Shown: positions 29,416 to 38,432 of the stretch, piece by piece
Position numbering within the stretch: the first letter of the stretch is position 1
How the letters are laid out: the number at the start of each line of letters is the position of its first letter
Assembly: GCF_003050925.1 (NCBI RefSeq)
Contig: NZ_QAOV01000005.1
Span: 372,001-436,000, forward strand
Direction of reading: 5' to 3'
Source: Pseudomonas sp. GV085
Lineage (GTDB): Bacteria; Pseudomonadota; Gammaproteobacteria; Pseudomonadales; Pseudomonadaceae
DNA length: 64,000 bases
Notes under the pieces: model-generated
What the model saw: the letters and a program-made list of their open reading frames with translations, nothing else
Told to the model about the DNA's origin: nothing
Databases searched by the model: none
Made by a program: the position numbers and the translations under genes

Positions 29416-30810
29416 ATGAGCACTGACAAGACCAATCAGTCCTGGGGCGGCCGCTTCAGTGAACCCGTCGACGCCTTCGTCGCCCGCTTCACCGCCTCCG
29501 TCACCTTCGACCAGCGCCTGTATCGCCACGACATCATGGGCTCGATTGCCCACGCCACCATGCTGGCCAAGGTCGGCGTGCTGACCGATGCCGAGCGCGA
29601 CAGCATCATCGATGGCCTGAAGACCATCCAGGGTGAAATCGAGGCCGGCCAGTTCGACTGGCGCATCGACCTTGAAGACGTCCACATGAACATCGAGGCG
29701 CGGCTGACCGACCGCATCGGCGTGACCGGTAAAAAACTGCACACCGGTCGCAGCCGTAACGATCAGGTCGCCACCGACATCCGTCTGTGGCTGCGTGACG
29801 AGATCGACCTGATCCTGGCCGAAATCACCCGCCTGCAAAAAGGCCTGCTGGAGCAGGCCGAGCGCGAAGCCGCCAGCATCATGCCGGGGTTCACCCACCT
29901 GCAGACTGCACAGCCAGTGACGTTCGGGCACCACATGCTGGCCTGGTTCGAGATGCTCAGCCGCGACTACGAACGCCTGGTCGACTGCCGCAAGCGCACC
30001 AACCGCATGCCGCTGGGCAGCGCCGCACTGGCCGGCACCACCTACCCGATTGATCGCGAGTACACCGCCCAACTGCTGGGTTTCGACGCGGTTGGCGGCA
30101 ATTCGCTGGATAACGTCTCCGATCGCGATTTCGCCATCGAATTCTGTTCGGCCGCCAGCATCGCGATGATGCACCTGTCGCGCTTCTCCGAAGAGCTGGT
30201 GCTGTGGACCAGCGCACAGTTCCAGTTCATCGATCTGCCCGACCGTTTCTGCACTGGCAGCTCGATCATGCCGCAAAAGAAAAACCCGGACGTGCCGGAG
30301 CTCGTGCGTGGCAAGACCGGGCGCGTATTCGGTGCGCTGATGGGCCTGCTGACCCTGATGAAAGGCCAGCCTCTGGCCTACAACAAGGACAACCAGGAAG
30401 ACAAGGAACCGCTGTTCGACGCCGCCGACACCCTGCGCGACTCGCTGCGGGCCTTTGCCGACATGGTGCCGGCGATCAAGCCCAAGCACGCGATGATGCG
30501 CGAAGCGGCGCTGCGCGGGTTCTCCACCGCCACCGACCTGGCCGACTATCTGGTGCGTCGCGGCCTGCCATTCCGTGACTGCCACGAAATCGTCGGTCAT
30601 GCCGTGAAGTACGGTGTGGACAGCGGCAAGGACCTGGCGGAAATGAGCCTGGAAGAGCTGCGCAAGTTCAGCGACCAGATCGATCAGGACGTGTTCGCCG
30701 TGCTGACCCTCGAAGGCTCGGTCAATGCCCGTAACCACATCGGCGGTACCGCGCCGGCGCAGGTGAAGGCTGCCGTGGTTCGCGGTCAGGCGTTGCTCGC
30801 CAGCCGCTAA
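29416..30810 (+). CDS. argH: Argininosuccinate lyase
   Basis: This 464-residue enzyme performs the last step of arginine synthesis, cleaving argininosuccinate to arginine and fumarate. The fumarase/aspartase superfamily signature [12 protein letters not shown] is present, along with [13 protein letters not shown] and [12 protein letters not shown]. The ATG at 29416 ([14 protein letters not shown]) matches the family start; the 45-codon upstream extension is non-homologous. It is monocistronic, followed by a REP pair. Confidence 0.97.
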   Translation: MSTDKTNQSWGGRFSEPVDAFVARFTASVTFDQRLYRHDIMGSIAHATMLAKVGVLTDAERDSIIDGLKTIQGEIEAGQFDWRIDLEDVHMNIEARLTDRIGVTGKKLHTGRSRNDQVATDIRLWLRDEIDLILAEITRLQKGLLEQAEREAASIMPGFTHLQTAQPVTFGHHMLAWFEMLSRDYERLVDCRKRTNRMPLGSAALAGTTYPIDREYTAQLLGFDAVGGNSLDNVSDRDFAIEFCSAASIAMMHLSRFSEELVLWTSAQFQFIDLPDRFCTGSSIMPQKKNPDVPELVRGKTGRVFGALMGLLTLMKGQPLAYNKDNQEDKEPLFDAADTLRDSLRAFADMVPAIKPKHAMMREAALRGFSTATDLADYLVRRGLPFRDCHEIVGHAVKYGVDSGKDLAEMSLEELRKFSDQIDQDVFAVLTLEGSVNARNHIGGTAPAQVKAAVVRGQALLASR

Positions 30811-30815
30811 AAGCT

Positions 30816-30887
30816 TCGCGAGCAGGCTCGCTCCCACAGGGCTCGGTGTATGAACACGATCTTATGTGGGAGCGAGCCTGCTCGCGA
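30816..30887. repeat. Inverted REP pair (GCGAGC family)
   Basis: The perfect 23-base arms TCGCGAGCAGGCTCGCTCCC.. and their inverse are separated by 26 bases between the convergent argH and GST genes. Confidence 0.88.
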
Positions 30888-30913
30888 TGACTGACTTCAA
30901 AACACTACAAAAC

Positions 30914-31576
30914 CTACTTTTTGGACGCGATCATCTCCAGAAACGCGGGCATCGCCACGTCCTTGTCCTTTGCGATCCGCTGCACATGCGGATTCTGCTC
31001 CAGACGCTCCAACAGCGCCCTGGCTGCCGGCATCTCAGCCAGCAGATCAATATCGAACAGCTTCTGTGCCACGGCACAGGCCAGTGGCACGCCGTACAAG
31101 AAATACAGATCAGCCACACTCAGACTGTCACCCGCCACATAAGGGGCGAATTTGCCGTGCCTTGCCAGGGAGGCAAACCCCTGTAGCAACTCAGCCTTGC
31201 TCTTTTCCTTAATCGCCTCCGGCACCGTCATGCCAAAAAATGCCTCCGGGAAGCAGGCACGCGCCGGCAGTTCGATGTAAAGCTCGATTTCCTTGGCCAA
31301 CGCCAGCACCTGCGCGCGCTCGAACGGCTCATTCGGCAGCAGCGGCTTGCCCTTTTGGGCTTGTTCGATGTACTCGAGAATCACACTGGTTTCGTTGATG
31401 TAGCCCTGCTCGACACCCAGCACCGGAACCTTGCCCCGCGGGCTGATCGCCAATGACTCCGGGGTCTGGGTCGGGACGAACATGACCTCCTCGAACGGCA
31501 GGCCTTTTTCCAGCAACGCCAGTTTGACCATGTTGTAGTAGTTGCTGACACAAAATCCATAAAGTTTAAAAATCAC
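30914..31576 (-). CDS. Glutathione S-transferase family protein
   Basis: This 220-residue protein has an N-terminal thioredoxin-like GST domain (MIFKLYGFCVSNYYNMVKLA; SPRGKVPVLG; NETSVILEYIEQ) and a C-terminal helical domain. The N-terminal catalytic position reads CVSNYYN, so the activating residue could be Cys9, Ser or Tyr. It is a general soluble detoxification or isomerase candidate whose substrate is unknown. It is transcribed alone. Confidence 0.92.
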   Translation of the reverse strand: MIFKLYGFCVSNYYNMVKLALLEKGLPFEEVMFVPTQTPESLAISPRGKVPVLGVEQGYINETSVILEYIEQAQKGKPLLPNEPFERAQVLALAKEIELYIELPARACFPEAFFGMTVPEAIKEKSKAELLQGFASLARHGKFAPYVAGDSLSVADLYFLYGVPLACAVAQKLFDIDLLAEMPAARALLERLEQNPHVQRIAKDKDVAMPAFLEMIASKK

Positions 31577-31697
31577 AAAGCCTCCAAGCCGTGTGGGGTG
31601 GGCGGTGTCTGTTTATAGAACGCTCAAGGCGTTCCTGCCAGCAGCATCATGCAGATAAATGCAGGTAAACTGACCACCTTTCCCTGAGGAGCCTGCC

Positions 31698-31982
31698 ATG
31701 AGCGAGCTGAACGATATCGACAACGACGAAGAAGAGTTCGCCGAAAGCACCCTGATCCAGGCCATCGAAAACCAGATCGAAAGCGACAACCCGCCAGCGG
31801 CCAAGGCGACGTTCAACAAGCTGACACTGGTGGGTTACGAGCGGGAAGAAATCCTCAACTTGATGGCTCACGTTCTGGCGGTAGAAATCGACGCGATCCT
31901 CGAAGAAGACCGCCCGTTCGACACCCAATGGTACGAAGCCGCGCTGCGCGCATTGCCTGAGTTGCCGCCGGAAAAGCAGTAA
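31698..31982 (+). CDS. Small acidic conserved hypothetical protein
   Basis: I do not recognise a function for this 94-residue protein. The N-terminus is very acidic (SELNDIDNDEEEFAE), followed by an amphipathic helical region (TFNKLTLVGYEREEILNLMA) and an acidic C-terminus. The ATG follows GAGGAGCCTGCC, a strong ribosome-binding site, and codon use is ordinary for the genome, so it is very likely expressed. It sits between the GST gene and a small TIGR02647 protein. Confidence 0.8.
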   Translation: MSELNDIDNDEEEFAESTLIQAIENQIESDNPPAAKATFNKLTLVGYEREEILNLMAHVLAVEIDAILEEDRPFDTQWYEAALRALPELPPEKQ

Positions 31983-31996
31983 GCCCACGCCCTCCC

Positions 31997-32108
31997 TGTA
32001 GGAGCAGCCGGTCGACGCTCGATTGCTCGCGAAAAACCCGAGAGCGCCACGGGGTATCAGGTTTCCAGCGTCATCGTTGACGACCTTCGCGAGCAAGCTC
32101 GCTCCTAC
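31997..32108. repeat. Mismatched REP pair
   Basis: The right arm is a normal GCGAGCAAGCTCGC unit. The left arm keeps the outer sequence CTGTAGGAGC...TTGCTCGCGAA, but its centre is replaced by AGCCGGTCGACGCTCGA, as in another REP family. The spacer GGGGTATCAGGTTT.C.. is shared with the pair at 59098-59199. Confidence 0.75.
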
Positions 32109-32204
32109 AGAGAAAAAAACCCTGTCGCGGGCACTGGACATGCCGGACAAGCGGGTTCACCTTAGGGGCGCTGTCGTCCAATTCCTAGAAAGTCTGGAGT
32201 CCTT

Positions 32205-32450
32205 ATGTCGCTTACCCCTGAGTTGGTTGCCGAACTGGAAGTCCTCGCACTCTTCAACCTGGACAGTTCCCAGGAAGGCCTGAAAATTCATCAGACCGCT
32301 GCCCCGAAACACATTGCCGCCGCCAAACGCCTCTTTGAAAAAGAACTGACCGACCAGCCTGATGGCGGTTACCTGACCAGCCTGGGTCGTGACGCCGCGC
32401 AAAATGTGCAATCCGTGCTGACCATTCTTAACGCCGAAGTAACAGCCTGA
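32205..32450 (+). CDS. TIGR02647 family small protein
   Basis: This 81-residue protein matches the small Pseudomonas-type family TIGR02647: MSLTPELVAELEVLALFNLD at the start and LTSLGRDAAQNVQSVL near the end. Some databases label the family as DNA-binding, but no role is established. It is encoded upstream of cyaA, as in other pseudomonads, with about 190 bases between. Confidence 0.82.
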   Translation: MSLTPELVAELEVLALFNLDSSQEGLKIHQTAAPKHIAAAKRLFEKELTDQPDGGYLTSLGRDAAQNVQSVLTILNAEVTA

Positions 32451-32641
32451 ATTCTGCCGCATCGCCCACGGAGACCCCGATCCAGGGATTTCCGCGGGCA
32501 CACTCCCCTGATTTCTGTCTCCATCCGATAGAAATCTGACGCCAGAAAAAAATCCGCTTAAAGGCCCTCGCCTCAAGGCGCTAAACTGCCCCTCATCCGA
32601 AGAGCCCCACGTCCGAGCCCTGCGAGCCGGTTTGAGCTGAA

Positions 32642-35485
32642 ATGACCCGCAACCATGAAATCCGCCCCGATCTGGACGAGGGAATCGACCGCAAGGTTCT
32701 CAGCCAGTTGCGCGCACGCTTTCTGAAACTCAACGAAGGACGCATGGCTCGTGCCATGGAAGGGTTGTCGACCCGCCAGCAAGGGGTCCTGACCTTGCTG
32801 CCGTTGTTTTTCCACGTGAACCATCCGCTGTTGCCCGGCTACGTATGCGGCAGTACGCCGGCCGGGCTGTCGAATTTCGAACCGGATGCCAATGTCCTCG
32901 CTGAAGCCCAGCGCCTGACCCGATCGTTTTCCTACAAACCGCGCCACGGCAGCAACCCGCCCCGGCCGATTCACGGACTGTTCCTGATGGGCAGCCTCGG
33001 CACCCTGGCTCAGGCCGACCAGAGCGACATGGATGTGTGGGTCTGCCATGGGCCGGACCTGACCGAGAACGAACTCGCCGAACTGCACAAAAAATGCCAG
33101 TTGCTGGAAATCTGGGCCGCCAGCCAGGGTGCCGAGGCGCACTTCTTTCTGATCGACCCGACCCGTTTCGTCCGGGGCGAGCGCGATACCCAGCTGAGTT
33201 CGGAAGATTGTGGCACCACCCAGCACTACCTGTTGCTGGACGAGTTTTACCGCACTGCGATCTGGCTGGCCGGACGTACACCGATCTGGTGGCTGGTGCC
33301 GGTCTACGAAGAGTCGAGCTACGACCGCTACACCCATACCTTGATCTCCAAACGCTTCATCCGCACCGATGAAACCCTCGACCTCGGCAATCTGGCCTTC
33401 ATCCCGCCCGGTGAATTTATCGGCGCCGGGCTCTGGCAGTTGTTCAAGGGCATCGAGTCACCCTACAAGTCGGTACTCAAGCTGTTGCTGACTGAGGTTT
33501 ACGCCAGTGAACACCCAAGGGTTCATTGCCTGAGCCTGCGCTTCAAACAAGCGGTATTCGCCAACCGGCTCGACCTCGACGAACTGGACCCGTATGTCGT
33601 GGTGTACCGGCGCATCGAGGAATACCTGGTCGCCCGCAACGAACCGGAACGGCTGGAGCTGGTGCGTCGCGCGCTGTACCTGAAGGTCAATCGCAAACTC
33701 ACCGGCAGCAGCCGCACCCACAGCTGGCAACGCTCTTTGCTCGAGCGCCTGGCCCGCGAATGGCACTGGGACCAGCGCCAACTGGCCCTGCTCGATAGCC
33801 GCAGTCAGTGGAAAGTCCGCCAGGTCAGCTCCGAGCGGCGGGCGCTGGTCAATGAGCTGAACTACAGCTACCGCTTCCTCACCCAGTTTGCCCGTCACGA
33901 ACAAACGGTCAGCCGCATCAACAAACGCGACCTGAGTGTCCTCGGCCGTCGCCTGTACGCCGCGTTCGAGCGCAAGGCCGGCAAAGTCGAGCTCATCAAC
34001 CCCGGTATCGCCCCGGACCTGGCTGAAGACACCCTGACGCTGGTGCACGCACCGAACAGGAAAGAACCGGGGCAAAGCCAGTGGCGCCTGTACAACGGCA
34101 ACCTGACGGCGCTGGAGTGGGAACATTTCGCGCCGATCAAACGCAGCCGCCACTTGCTGGAACTGCTGACCTGGTGTCACCGTAACGGAGTGATCGACAG
34201 CAGTACCCGCCTGGCCCTGCACCCCGGTACCAGCGACTTGAGCGAATTCGAACTGTTCAACTTGCTTGGCAGCCTGCAACAGACCATCGCCCTGCCCTTG
34301 CCCACCGTCGCCGAAGAACCGCTGCTGCGCGCCAGCGTGCCGAGTGAAGTGCTGATTCTGGTGAATGTCGGCATCGATCCGCTCAAGCACCATCGCGACC
34401 TGAACATCCTGATGACGACCGAGCGCACCGATTCCCTGAGCTACGCCGGCGTCCGGGAAAACCTGGTGCTGACCCTGGACCAGGTCACGCTCAACAGCTG
34501 GAATGAAGTGCTGGTCGGTCGCTACGACGGCCCCCACGCCCTGCTCGAGTGCATCCGCGATTACCTCAACAACCTGCCGGCCGGGCCACATCAGCCGAAG
34601 CTGCGGGTACGTTGCTTCTGCCATAACCGCGCGCAGTTCATCGCCCAACGAGTGGAAGAAATCCTCGATACCGCGCAGAACCTGCTGTTGAGCCGGCTCA
34701 ATCATCGCTACCTGATCCAGGTCCAGCAGCACTACCACGTGCTGGAGTTGGTGCCGGGCCAGGTCCAGCACGTCGCACTGGCCACTCTACCGGCGCTGGT
34801 CGATTACCTGGGCGAGGAAATGGCCAGCTACAGCCCGTTGCACCTGGACCCGAAGGCACTGGAAGACCACGACCTCGCGCTGTTCCTGCCGACGGGCCAG
34901 CCGGACTGCATACAAGTGTTCTATCGGGTCAACGAAAATCAGGCCGATCTGTACGTGCTCGATGAACTCAATGCCCTGTGGCAGCAACGCCTGCCCTGGC
35001 ACGACGAGCAAAGCCTGCTGGTGCCGCTACAGCGTTTCCTGCAATCGATCCAGTACCGTCGCGATACCCTGTTGCCAATGGATGCTGCCCGCCCCTTGAA
35101 CCTCGACACCCTGTATTGCCAGTTGCTGCCGTCAGGCCCTGGCCGGGCGCGCCGTATCGAAGCCCGGCCGGCACCGCAGACACCGGTGAACAAGGCGTTC
35201 TACGACGTGCAGGCGATCATCGGCAAAGCCGCACCGGGTCAGGTGCAGGTCACGCTGTATTGCAATCAACGGGAGTTTTCCGAGTTGGAGCATGGCGACC
35301 AGCTGTTCAGCGTGGTCGCCCGGGAAATCGTCGGGCAGCGCCGTGAGACCGAACGCTACCGCTGCTACATCACAGACCTCGACCTGTCAGGCCTGCTGGG
35401 CGAAGGTCAGAGTTCCACCCATCTGTACCTGCGCTATAAGGCTGACCTGGAGCACGCATTGAATGAGGCGCTCGATCAGGTCTGA
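32642..35485 (+). CDS. cyaA: Class I adenylate cyclase
   Basis: This 947-residue enterobacterial-type adenylate cyclase forms cAMP from ATP. The N-terminal catalytic domain (about 1-540) contains the signature LMGSLGTLAQADQSDMDVWV. The C-terminal half is the regulatory region that in E. coli responds to the PTS. In pseudomonads cAMP acts through Vfr/Crp-like regulators. The ATG at 32642 starts MTRNHEIRPDLDEG. It ends six bases from the convergent rnk gene, leaving no space for a separate terminator. Confidence 0.95.
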   Translation: MTRNHEIRPDLDEGIDRKVLSQLRARFLKLNEGRMARAMEGLSTRQQGVLTLLPLFFHVNHPLLPGYVCGSTPAGLSNFEPDANVLAEAQRLTRSFSYKPRHGSNPPRPIHGLFLMGSLGTLAQADQSDMDVWVCHGPDLTENELAELHKKCQLLEIWAASQGAEAHFFLIDPTRFVRGERDTQLSSEDCGTTQHYLLLDEFYRTAIWLAGRTPIWWLVPVYEESSYDRYTHTLISKRFIRTDETLDLGNLAFIPPGEFIGAGLWQLFKGIESPYKSVLKLLLTEVYASEHPRVHCLSLRFKQAVFANRLDLDELDPYVVVYRRIEEYLVARNEPERLELVRRALYLKVNRKLTGSSRTHSWQRSLLERLAREWHWDQRQLALLDSRSQWKVRQVSSERRALVNELNYSYRFLTQFARHEQTVSRINKRDLSVLGRRLYAAFERKAGKVELINPGIAPDLAEDTLTLVHAPNRKEPGQSQWRLYNGNLTALEWEHFAPIKRSRHLLELLTWCHRNGVIDSSTRLALHPGTSDLSEFELFNLLGSLQQTIALPLPTVAEEPLLRASVPSEVLILVNVGIDPLKHHRDLNILMTTERTDSLSYAGVRENLVLTLDQVTLNSWNEVLVGRYDGPHALLECIRDYLNNLPAGPHQPKLRVRCFCHNRAQFIAQRVEEILDTAQNLLLSRLNHRYLIQVQQHYHVLELVPGQVQHVALATLPALVDYLGEEMASYSPLHLDPKALEDHDLALFLPTGQPDCIQVFYRVNENQADLYVLDELNALWQQRLPWHDEQSLLVPLQRFLQSIQYRRDTLLPMDAARPLNLDTLYCQLLPSGPGRARRIEARPAPQTPVNKAFYDVQAIIGKAAPGQVQVTLYCNQREFSELEHGDQLFSVVAREIVGQRRETERYRCYITDLDLSGLLGEGQSSTHLYLRYKADLEHALNEALDQV

Positions 35486-35491
35486 GGGAAG

Positions 35492-35902
35492 TCACTCCGG
35501 GAACGCGCCGCCATTGGCCGGCTGCGATTCGACTTCCAGCAGCGTCAGTTTCAGGGTCTTGCCGCCCGGAGCCGGCCAATCGATATGCTGGCCAACCTTC
35601 AGGCCGAGCAGCGCGCTGCCCACCGGCGCCAGGATCGAGACCTTGCCTTCGTCGGCGTTCGCATCCTTGGGGTACACCAGTGTCAGGTGATAGTCCTTGC
35701 CACTGCCTTCTTCACGGCAATGCACACGAGAATTCATCGTCACGACATCCGCCGGCACTTCATCGTGGCCGACCACGGTATCGGCGCGATCCAGTTCGGT
35801 TTGCAGCGCAATAACGCCCGGCAGCGTCTCGTCCAGGCTATCGATCAGACGCTCCAGACGCTGGACGTCCAGACGAGTAAGGGTGATGGAAGGTGCGGTC
35901 AT
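35492..35902 (-). CDS. rnk: Rnk, nucleoside diphosphate kinase regulator
   Basis: This 136-residue protein has an N-terminal coiled coil (LTRLDVQRLERLIDSLDETL) and a C-terminal GreA/GreB-like FKBP-fold domain (VSILAPVGSALLGLKVGQHI). Rnk interacts with RNA polymerase and influences nucleoside diphosphate kinase levels, and in P. aeruginosa alginate. The ATG at 35902 gives the family size; the 89-codon upstream frame crosses a terminator and is rejected. It is convergent with cyaA. Confidence 0.93.
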   Translation of the reverse strand: MTAPSITLTRLDVQRLERLIDSLDETLPGVIALQTELDRADTVVGHDEVPADVVTMNSRVHCREEGSGKDYHLTLVYPKDANADEGKVSILAPVGSALLGLKVGQHIDWPAPGGKTLKLTLLEVESQPANGGAFPE

Positions 35903-35939
35903 GATCTGGGCAGACTCCTTTCTTCTGCACGAAAAAAGC

Positions 35940-35968
35940 AAAACCCCGCCAGAAAAAGGCGGGGTTTT
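35940..35968 (-). terminator. Terminator after the cyaY-DUF1289 operon, upstream of rnk
   Basis: The stem AAAACCCCGCC/GGCGGGGTTTT with a seven-base loop lies about 40 bases before the rnk start codon. It can end transcription of the minus-strand DUF1289 gene and may insulate or attenuate rnk. Confidence 0.82.
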
Positions 35969-36043
35969 CACAAGCCTCGGTGGGATGAGGTGTTTCTGGA
36001 CACTATCACAGCTCAAAAAATATACAAGCCGCCACACGGCGGC

Positions 36044-36134
36044 GTAGGAGCTGCCGCTGGCTGCGATCTTTTGATCTTGCTCTTCGGCAATCTTCAGAGC
36101 TGCCAAAAGATCGCAGCCTTCGGCAGCTCCTACA
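36044..36134. repeat. Inverted REP pair (GCTGCCG family)
   Basis: GTAGGAGCTGCCGCTGGCTGCGATC and its near-inverse are separated by about 40 bases. The unit overlaps the last codons of the DUF1289 gene by a few bases. Confidence 0.8.
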
Positions 36135-36351
36135 GAGCGCCAGCCTTGCGATTCGAAGCCTGCGCGCAAATCACGCGCCGACGATCGTCATCGGCCGAAC
36201 GCCACTCACGAATATCTTCGACATGGCGGAAGCAGCCCAGACAGACTTTCTGCTCATCCAGCCGGCAAACTCCGCTGCACGGCGACGGCACTGCCGGGCT
36301 GACATTGCTGTAGAGCGGCTTGGGCGCACGGACAGGCGCAGGCTGGGTCAC
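36130..36351 (-). CDS. DUF1289 small Cys-rich protein
   Basis: This is a 73-residue protein whose diagnostic DUF1289 pattern is PSPCSGVCRLDEQKVCLGCF followed by RHVEDIREW. The four cysteines suggest a metal or Fe-S site. I chose the GTG at 36351, five bases after the cyaY stop codon; the 28-codon upstream frame runs inside cyaY and shows no family residues. Co-transcription with the frataxin gene hints at an iron-sulfur link, but this is inference. Confidence 0.8.
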   Translation of the reverse strand: MTQPAPVRAPKPLYSNVSPAVPSPCSGVCRLDEQKVCLGCFRHVEDIREWRSADDDRRRVICAQASNRKAGAL

Positions 36352-36355
36352 GATC

Positions 36356-36688
36356 TCACAGGCCTTCGAAATCGAGCTCGACACTGGCCTGTTGCTTGAC
36401 GATACGCTCGAGCATTTCACCCAACTGCTCTTCACTCTTGTCGCACATCCAGCGCTCGCTTTCTTCGTCGTAGTCGAAGTGGAAACCGCCGGAAACCGCT
36501 GCCAGCCACAGTTGACGCAGCGGCTCCTGGCGACTGAAGATCAACTGGCTACCGTTTTCGAACTTGACGGTCAGCACACCGGCCGAGCTTTCGAGGTCGA
36601 TGTCCAGGTCGCTGTCGTCAAAGATGTCCTCCAGGGTTTGCTGGGTGGCATCGACCAGGTCATGGAAACGCGCTTCGGACAAACTCAT
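36356..36688 (-). CDS. cyaY: CyaY (bacterial frataxin)
   Basis: This 110-residue iron-binding regulator of Fe-S cluster assembly interacts with IscS. It begins MSLSEARFHDLVDATQQTLE. The acidic first helix and strand carry the ferric-ion surface (IFDDSDLDIDLES), and the frataxin beta-sheet motif NGSQLIFSRQEPLRQLWLA follows. The frame stays open far upstream across the lptM-lysA region, which is antisense noise; the family start fixes 36688. It is divergent from lptM. Confidence 0.95.
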   Translation of the reverse strand: MSLSEARFHDLVDATQQTLEDIFDDSDLDIDLESSAGVLTVKFENGSQLIFSRQEPLRQLWLAAVSGGFHFDYDEESERWMCDKSEEQLGEMLERIVKQQASVELDFEGL

Positions 36689-36991
36689 TACGGCAACCTC
36701 AAAAAGTGTCTGATCAGGCTCAAGCGCCGCAAGATACGACCGAGCCCTGTCGATTGCAAAGGATAACGACCAAGTGGCCATCTGTGGGAGCGAGCCTGCT
36801 CGCGAATGCGGACTGACATTCAACATTGATGTCGACTGACACGACGCCTTCGCGAGCAGGCTCGTTTGTATGGTAGGACTTGAAGGGAGGAGGAGGGACA
36901 AGCCCCGCCGGACGGGCGGTCCGTTGCATAGGCAAGCTGCCGGGTGGCCGGTATACTCCGGCGCAATTAATGCATTTTCAAGGATTTCGCC
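36689..36991. promoter_or_regulatory. cyaY-lptM divergent intergenic region
   Basis: The 303-base stretch holds a REP pair (36782-36870) and, nearer lptM, TATACT at 36952-36957. That hexamer is a plausible -10 element for the lptM-lysA operon, but no -35 element is convincing at 17 bases. No ORF is supported. Confidence 0.45.
36782..36870. repeat. Inverted REP pair (GCGAGC family)
   Basis: Arms TGTGGGAGCGAGCCTGCTCGCGA and TCGCGAGCAGGCTCGTTTGTA are separated by about 45 bases in the cyaY-lptM divergent region. The right arm has decayed at its outer end. Confidence 0.82.
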
Positions 36992-37168
36992 ATGAAGCGC
37001 CTGATCTCTTCCCTTGCTGCGCTCCTCGCGGTTGCCTGTCTTGTGTCGGCCTGCGGTCAAAAAGGCCCGCTGTACCTGCCCGATGAAGACCAGGACCCTG
37101 TCGAGCAAGCCAAGTCGTCGCAGCAGCAGCCTGCTTCCAAAGCACACAAGCACGACGTCTACCAATAA
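36992..37168 (+). CDS. lptM: LptM-family lipoprotein (YifL)
   Basis: This 58-residue lipoprotein starts MKRLISSLAALLAVACLVSA and is cleaved before the lipobox cysteine. The mature start CGQKGPLYLP is the LptM signature. LptM assists maturation of the LptD-LptE lipopolysaccharide translocon in the outer membrane. The conserved mature tip mimics lipopolysaccharide binding in known structures of the family. It is the first gene of the lysA operon, 12 bases before the lysA start. The ATG follows AAGGA. Confidence 0.92.
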   Translation: MKRLISSLAALLAVACLVSACGQKGPLYLPDEDQDPVEQAKSSQQQPASKAHKHDVYQ

Positions 37169-37180
37169 TAAGGGAACCTC

Positions 37181-38428
37181 ATGGACGCTTTTAACTACCG
37201 TGACGGTGAACTGTTCGCGGAAGGTGTTGCCCTGTCTGCCATCGCCGAGCGCTTTGGTACACCGACCTACGTTTACTCCCGTGCACACATCGAAGCCCAA
37301 TACCTGGCTTACGCCGATGCACTGGCCGGCATGCCGCACCTGGTGTGCTTTGCTGTAAAGGCCAACTCCAACCTGGGCGTACTGAATGTCCTGGCGCGTC
37401 TGGGCGCAGGTTTCGACATCGTCTCCCGTGGCGAACTGGAACGCGTACTGGCCGCTGGCGGCAGCGCCGACAAGATCGTGTTCTCCGGTGTCGGCAAGAC
37501 CCGTGACGACATGCGTCGCGCCCTGGAAGTCGGCGTGCACTGCTTCAACGTCGAATCCACCGACGAGCTGGAACGCCTGCAAGTGGTCGCCGCCGAACTG
37601 GGCGTTCGCGCGCCGATTTCGCTGCGCGTGAACCCGGACGTCGATGCCGGCACCCACCCGTACATTTCCACCGGTCTCAAAGAGAACAAGTTCGGCATCG
37701 CCATCGCCGACGCCGAAGACGTGTACGTACGTGCCGCGCAACTGCCGAACCTGGAAGTGGTCGGCGTCGATTGCCACATCGGCTCGCAACTGACCACCCT
37801 GCCTCCGTTCATCGACGCTCTCGACCGCCTGCTGGGCCTGGTCGACCGCCTCGGCGATTGTGGCATCTACCTGCGCCACATCGATCTCGGTGGTGGCCTG
37901 GGCGTGCGATACAAGGACGAGGAGCCGCCACTGGCTGCCGACTACATCAAGGCCGTGCGCGAGCGTCTCGACGGTCGTGACCTGGCGCTGGTGTTCGAGC
38001 CGGGCCGCTTCATCGTGGCCAACGCTGGCGTGCTGCTGACCCAGGTCGAGTACCTCAAGCACACCGAGCACAAAGACTTCGCCATCGTCGACGCCGCCAT
38101 GAACGACCTGATCCGCCCGGCGCTGTATCAAGCCTGGATGGACGTCACTGCCGTGCGCCCGCGCGCCTCTGCTGCTCGTGCCTACGACATCGTCGGCCCG
38201 ATCTGCGAGACCGGCGACTTCCTGGCCAAGGATCGTCAACTTGCACTGGAAGAAGGCGACCTGCTGGCCGTGCATTCGGCCGGTGCCTACGGGTTTGTCA
38301 TGAGCTCCAACTACAACACCCGCGGCCGTACCGCTGAAGTGTTGGTGGACGGTGATCAGGCATTTGAAGTGCGTCGCCGTGAGACGGTAGCCGAGTTGTT
38401 TGCTGGCGAAAGCCTGCTGCCGGAGTAA
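37181..38428 (+). CDS. lysA: Diaminopimelate decarboxylase
   Basis: This 415-residue PLP enzyme catalyses the last step of lysine synthesis, decarboxylating meso-diaminopimelate. It is a fold-type III barrel with PLP-Lys60 ([12 protein letters not shown]), the histidine region DCHIGSQLT, the phosphate-binding GGGLGV, and [11 protein letters not shown]. The dimer-partner cysteine motif is GPICETGDF. It is followed by dapF with four bases between, so the two DAP-pathway genes are coupled. Confidence 0.97.
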   Translation: MDAFNYRDGELFAEGVALSAIAERFGTPTYVYSRAHIEAQYLAYADALAGMPHLVCFAVKANSNLGVLNVLARLGAGFDIVSRGELERVLAAGGSADKIVFSGVGKTRDDMRRALEVGVHCFNVESTDELERLQVVAAELGVRAPISLRVNPDVDAGTHPYISTGLKENKFGIAIADAEDVYVRAAQLPNLEVVGVDCHIGSQLTTLPPFIDALDRLLGLVDRLGDCGIYLRHIDLGGGLGVRYKDEEPPLAADYIKAVRERLDGRDLALVFEPGRFIVANAGVLLTQVEYLKHTEHKDFAIVDAAMNDLIRPALYQAWMDVTAVRPRASAARAYDIVGPICETGDFLAKDRQLALEEGDLLAVHSAGAYGFVMSSNYNTRGRTAEVLVDGDQAFEVRRRETVAELFAGESLLPE

Positions 38429-38432
38429 AACC

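Noticed and set aside
29389..30837. Open frame of 482 codons on the minus strand
   Set aside because: It lies antisense to argH, which is unambiguous. The frame is a codon-bias shadow rich in Gln/His/Val.
33458..34771. 437-codon minus-strand frame
   Set aside because: It is antisense to cyaA, has no ribosome-binding site, and its composition is typical of shadow frames.
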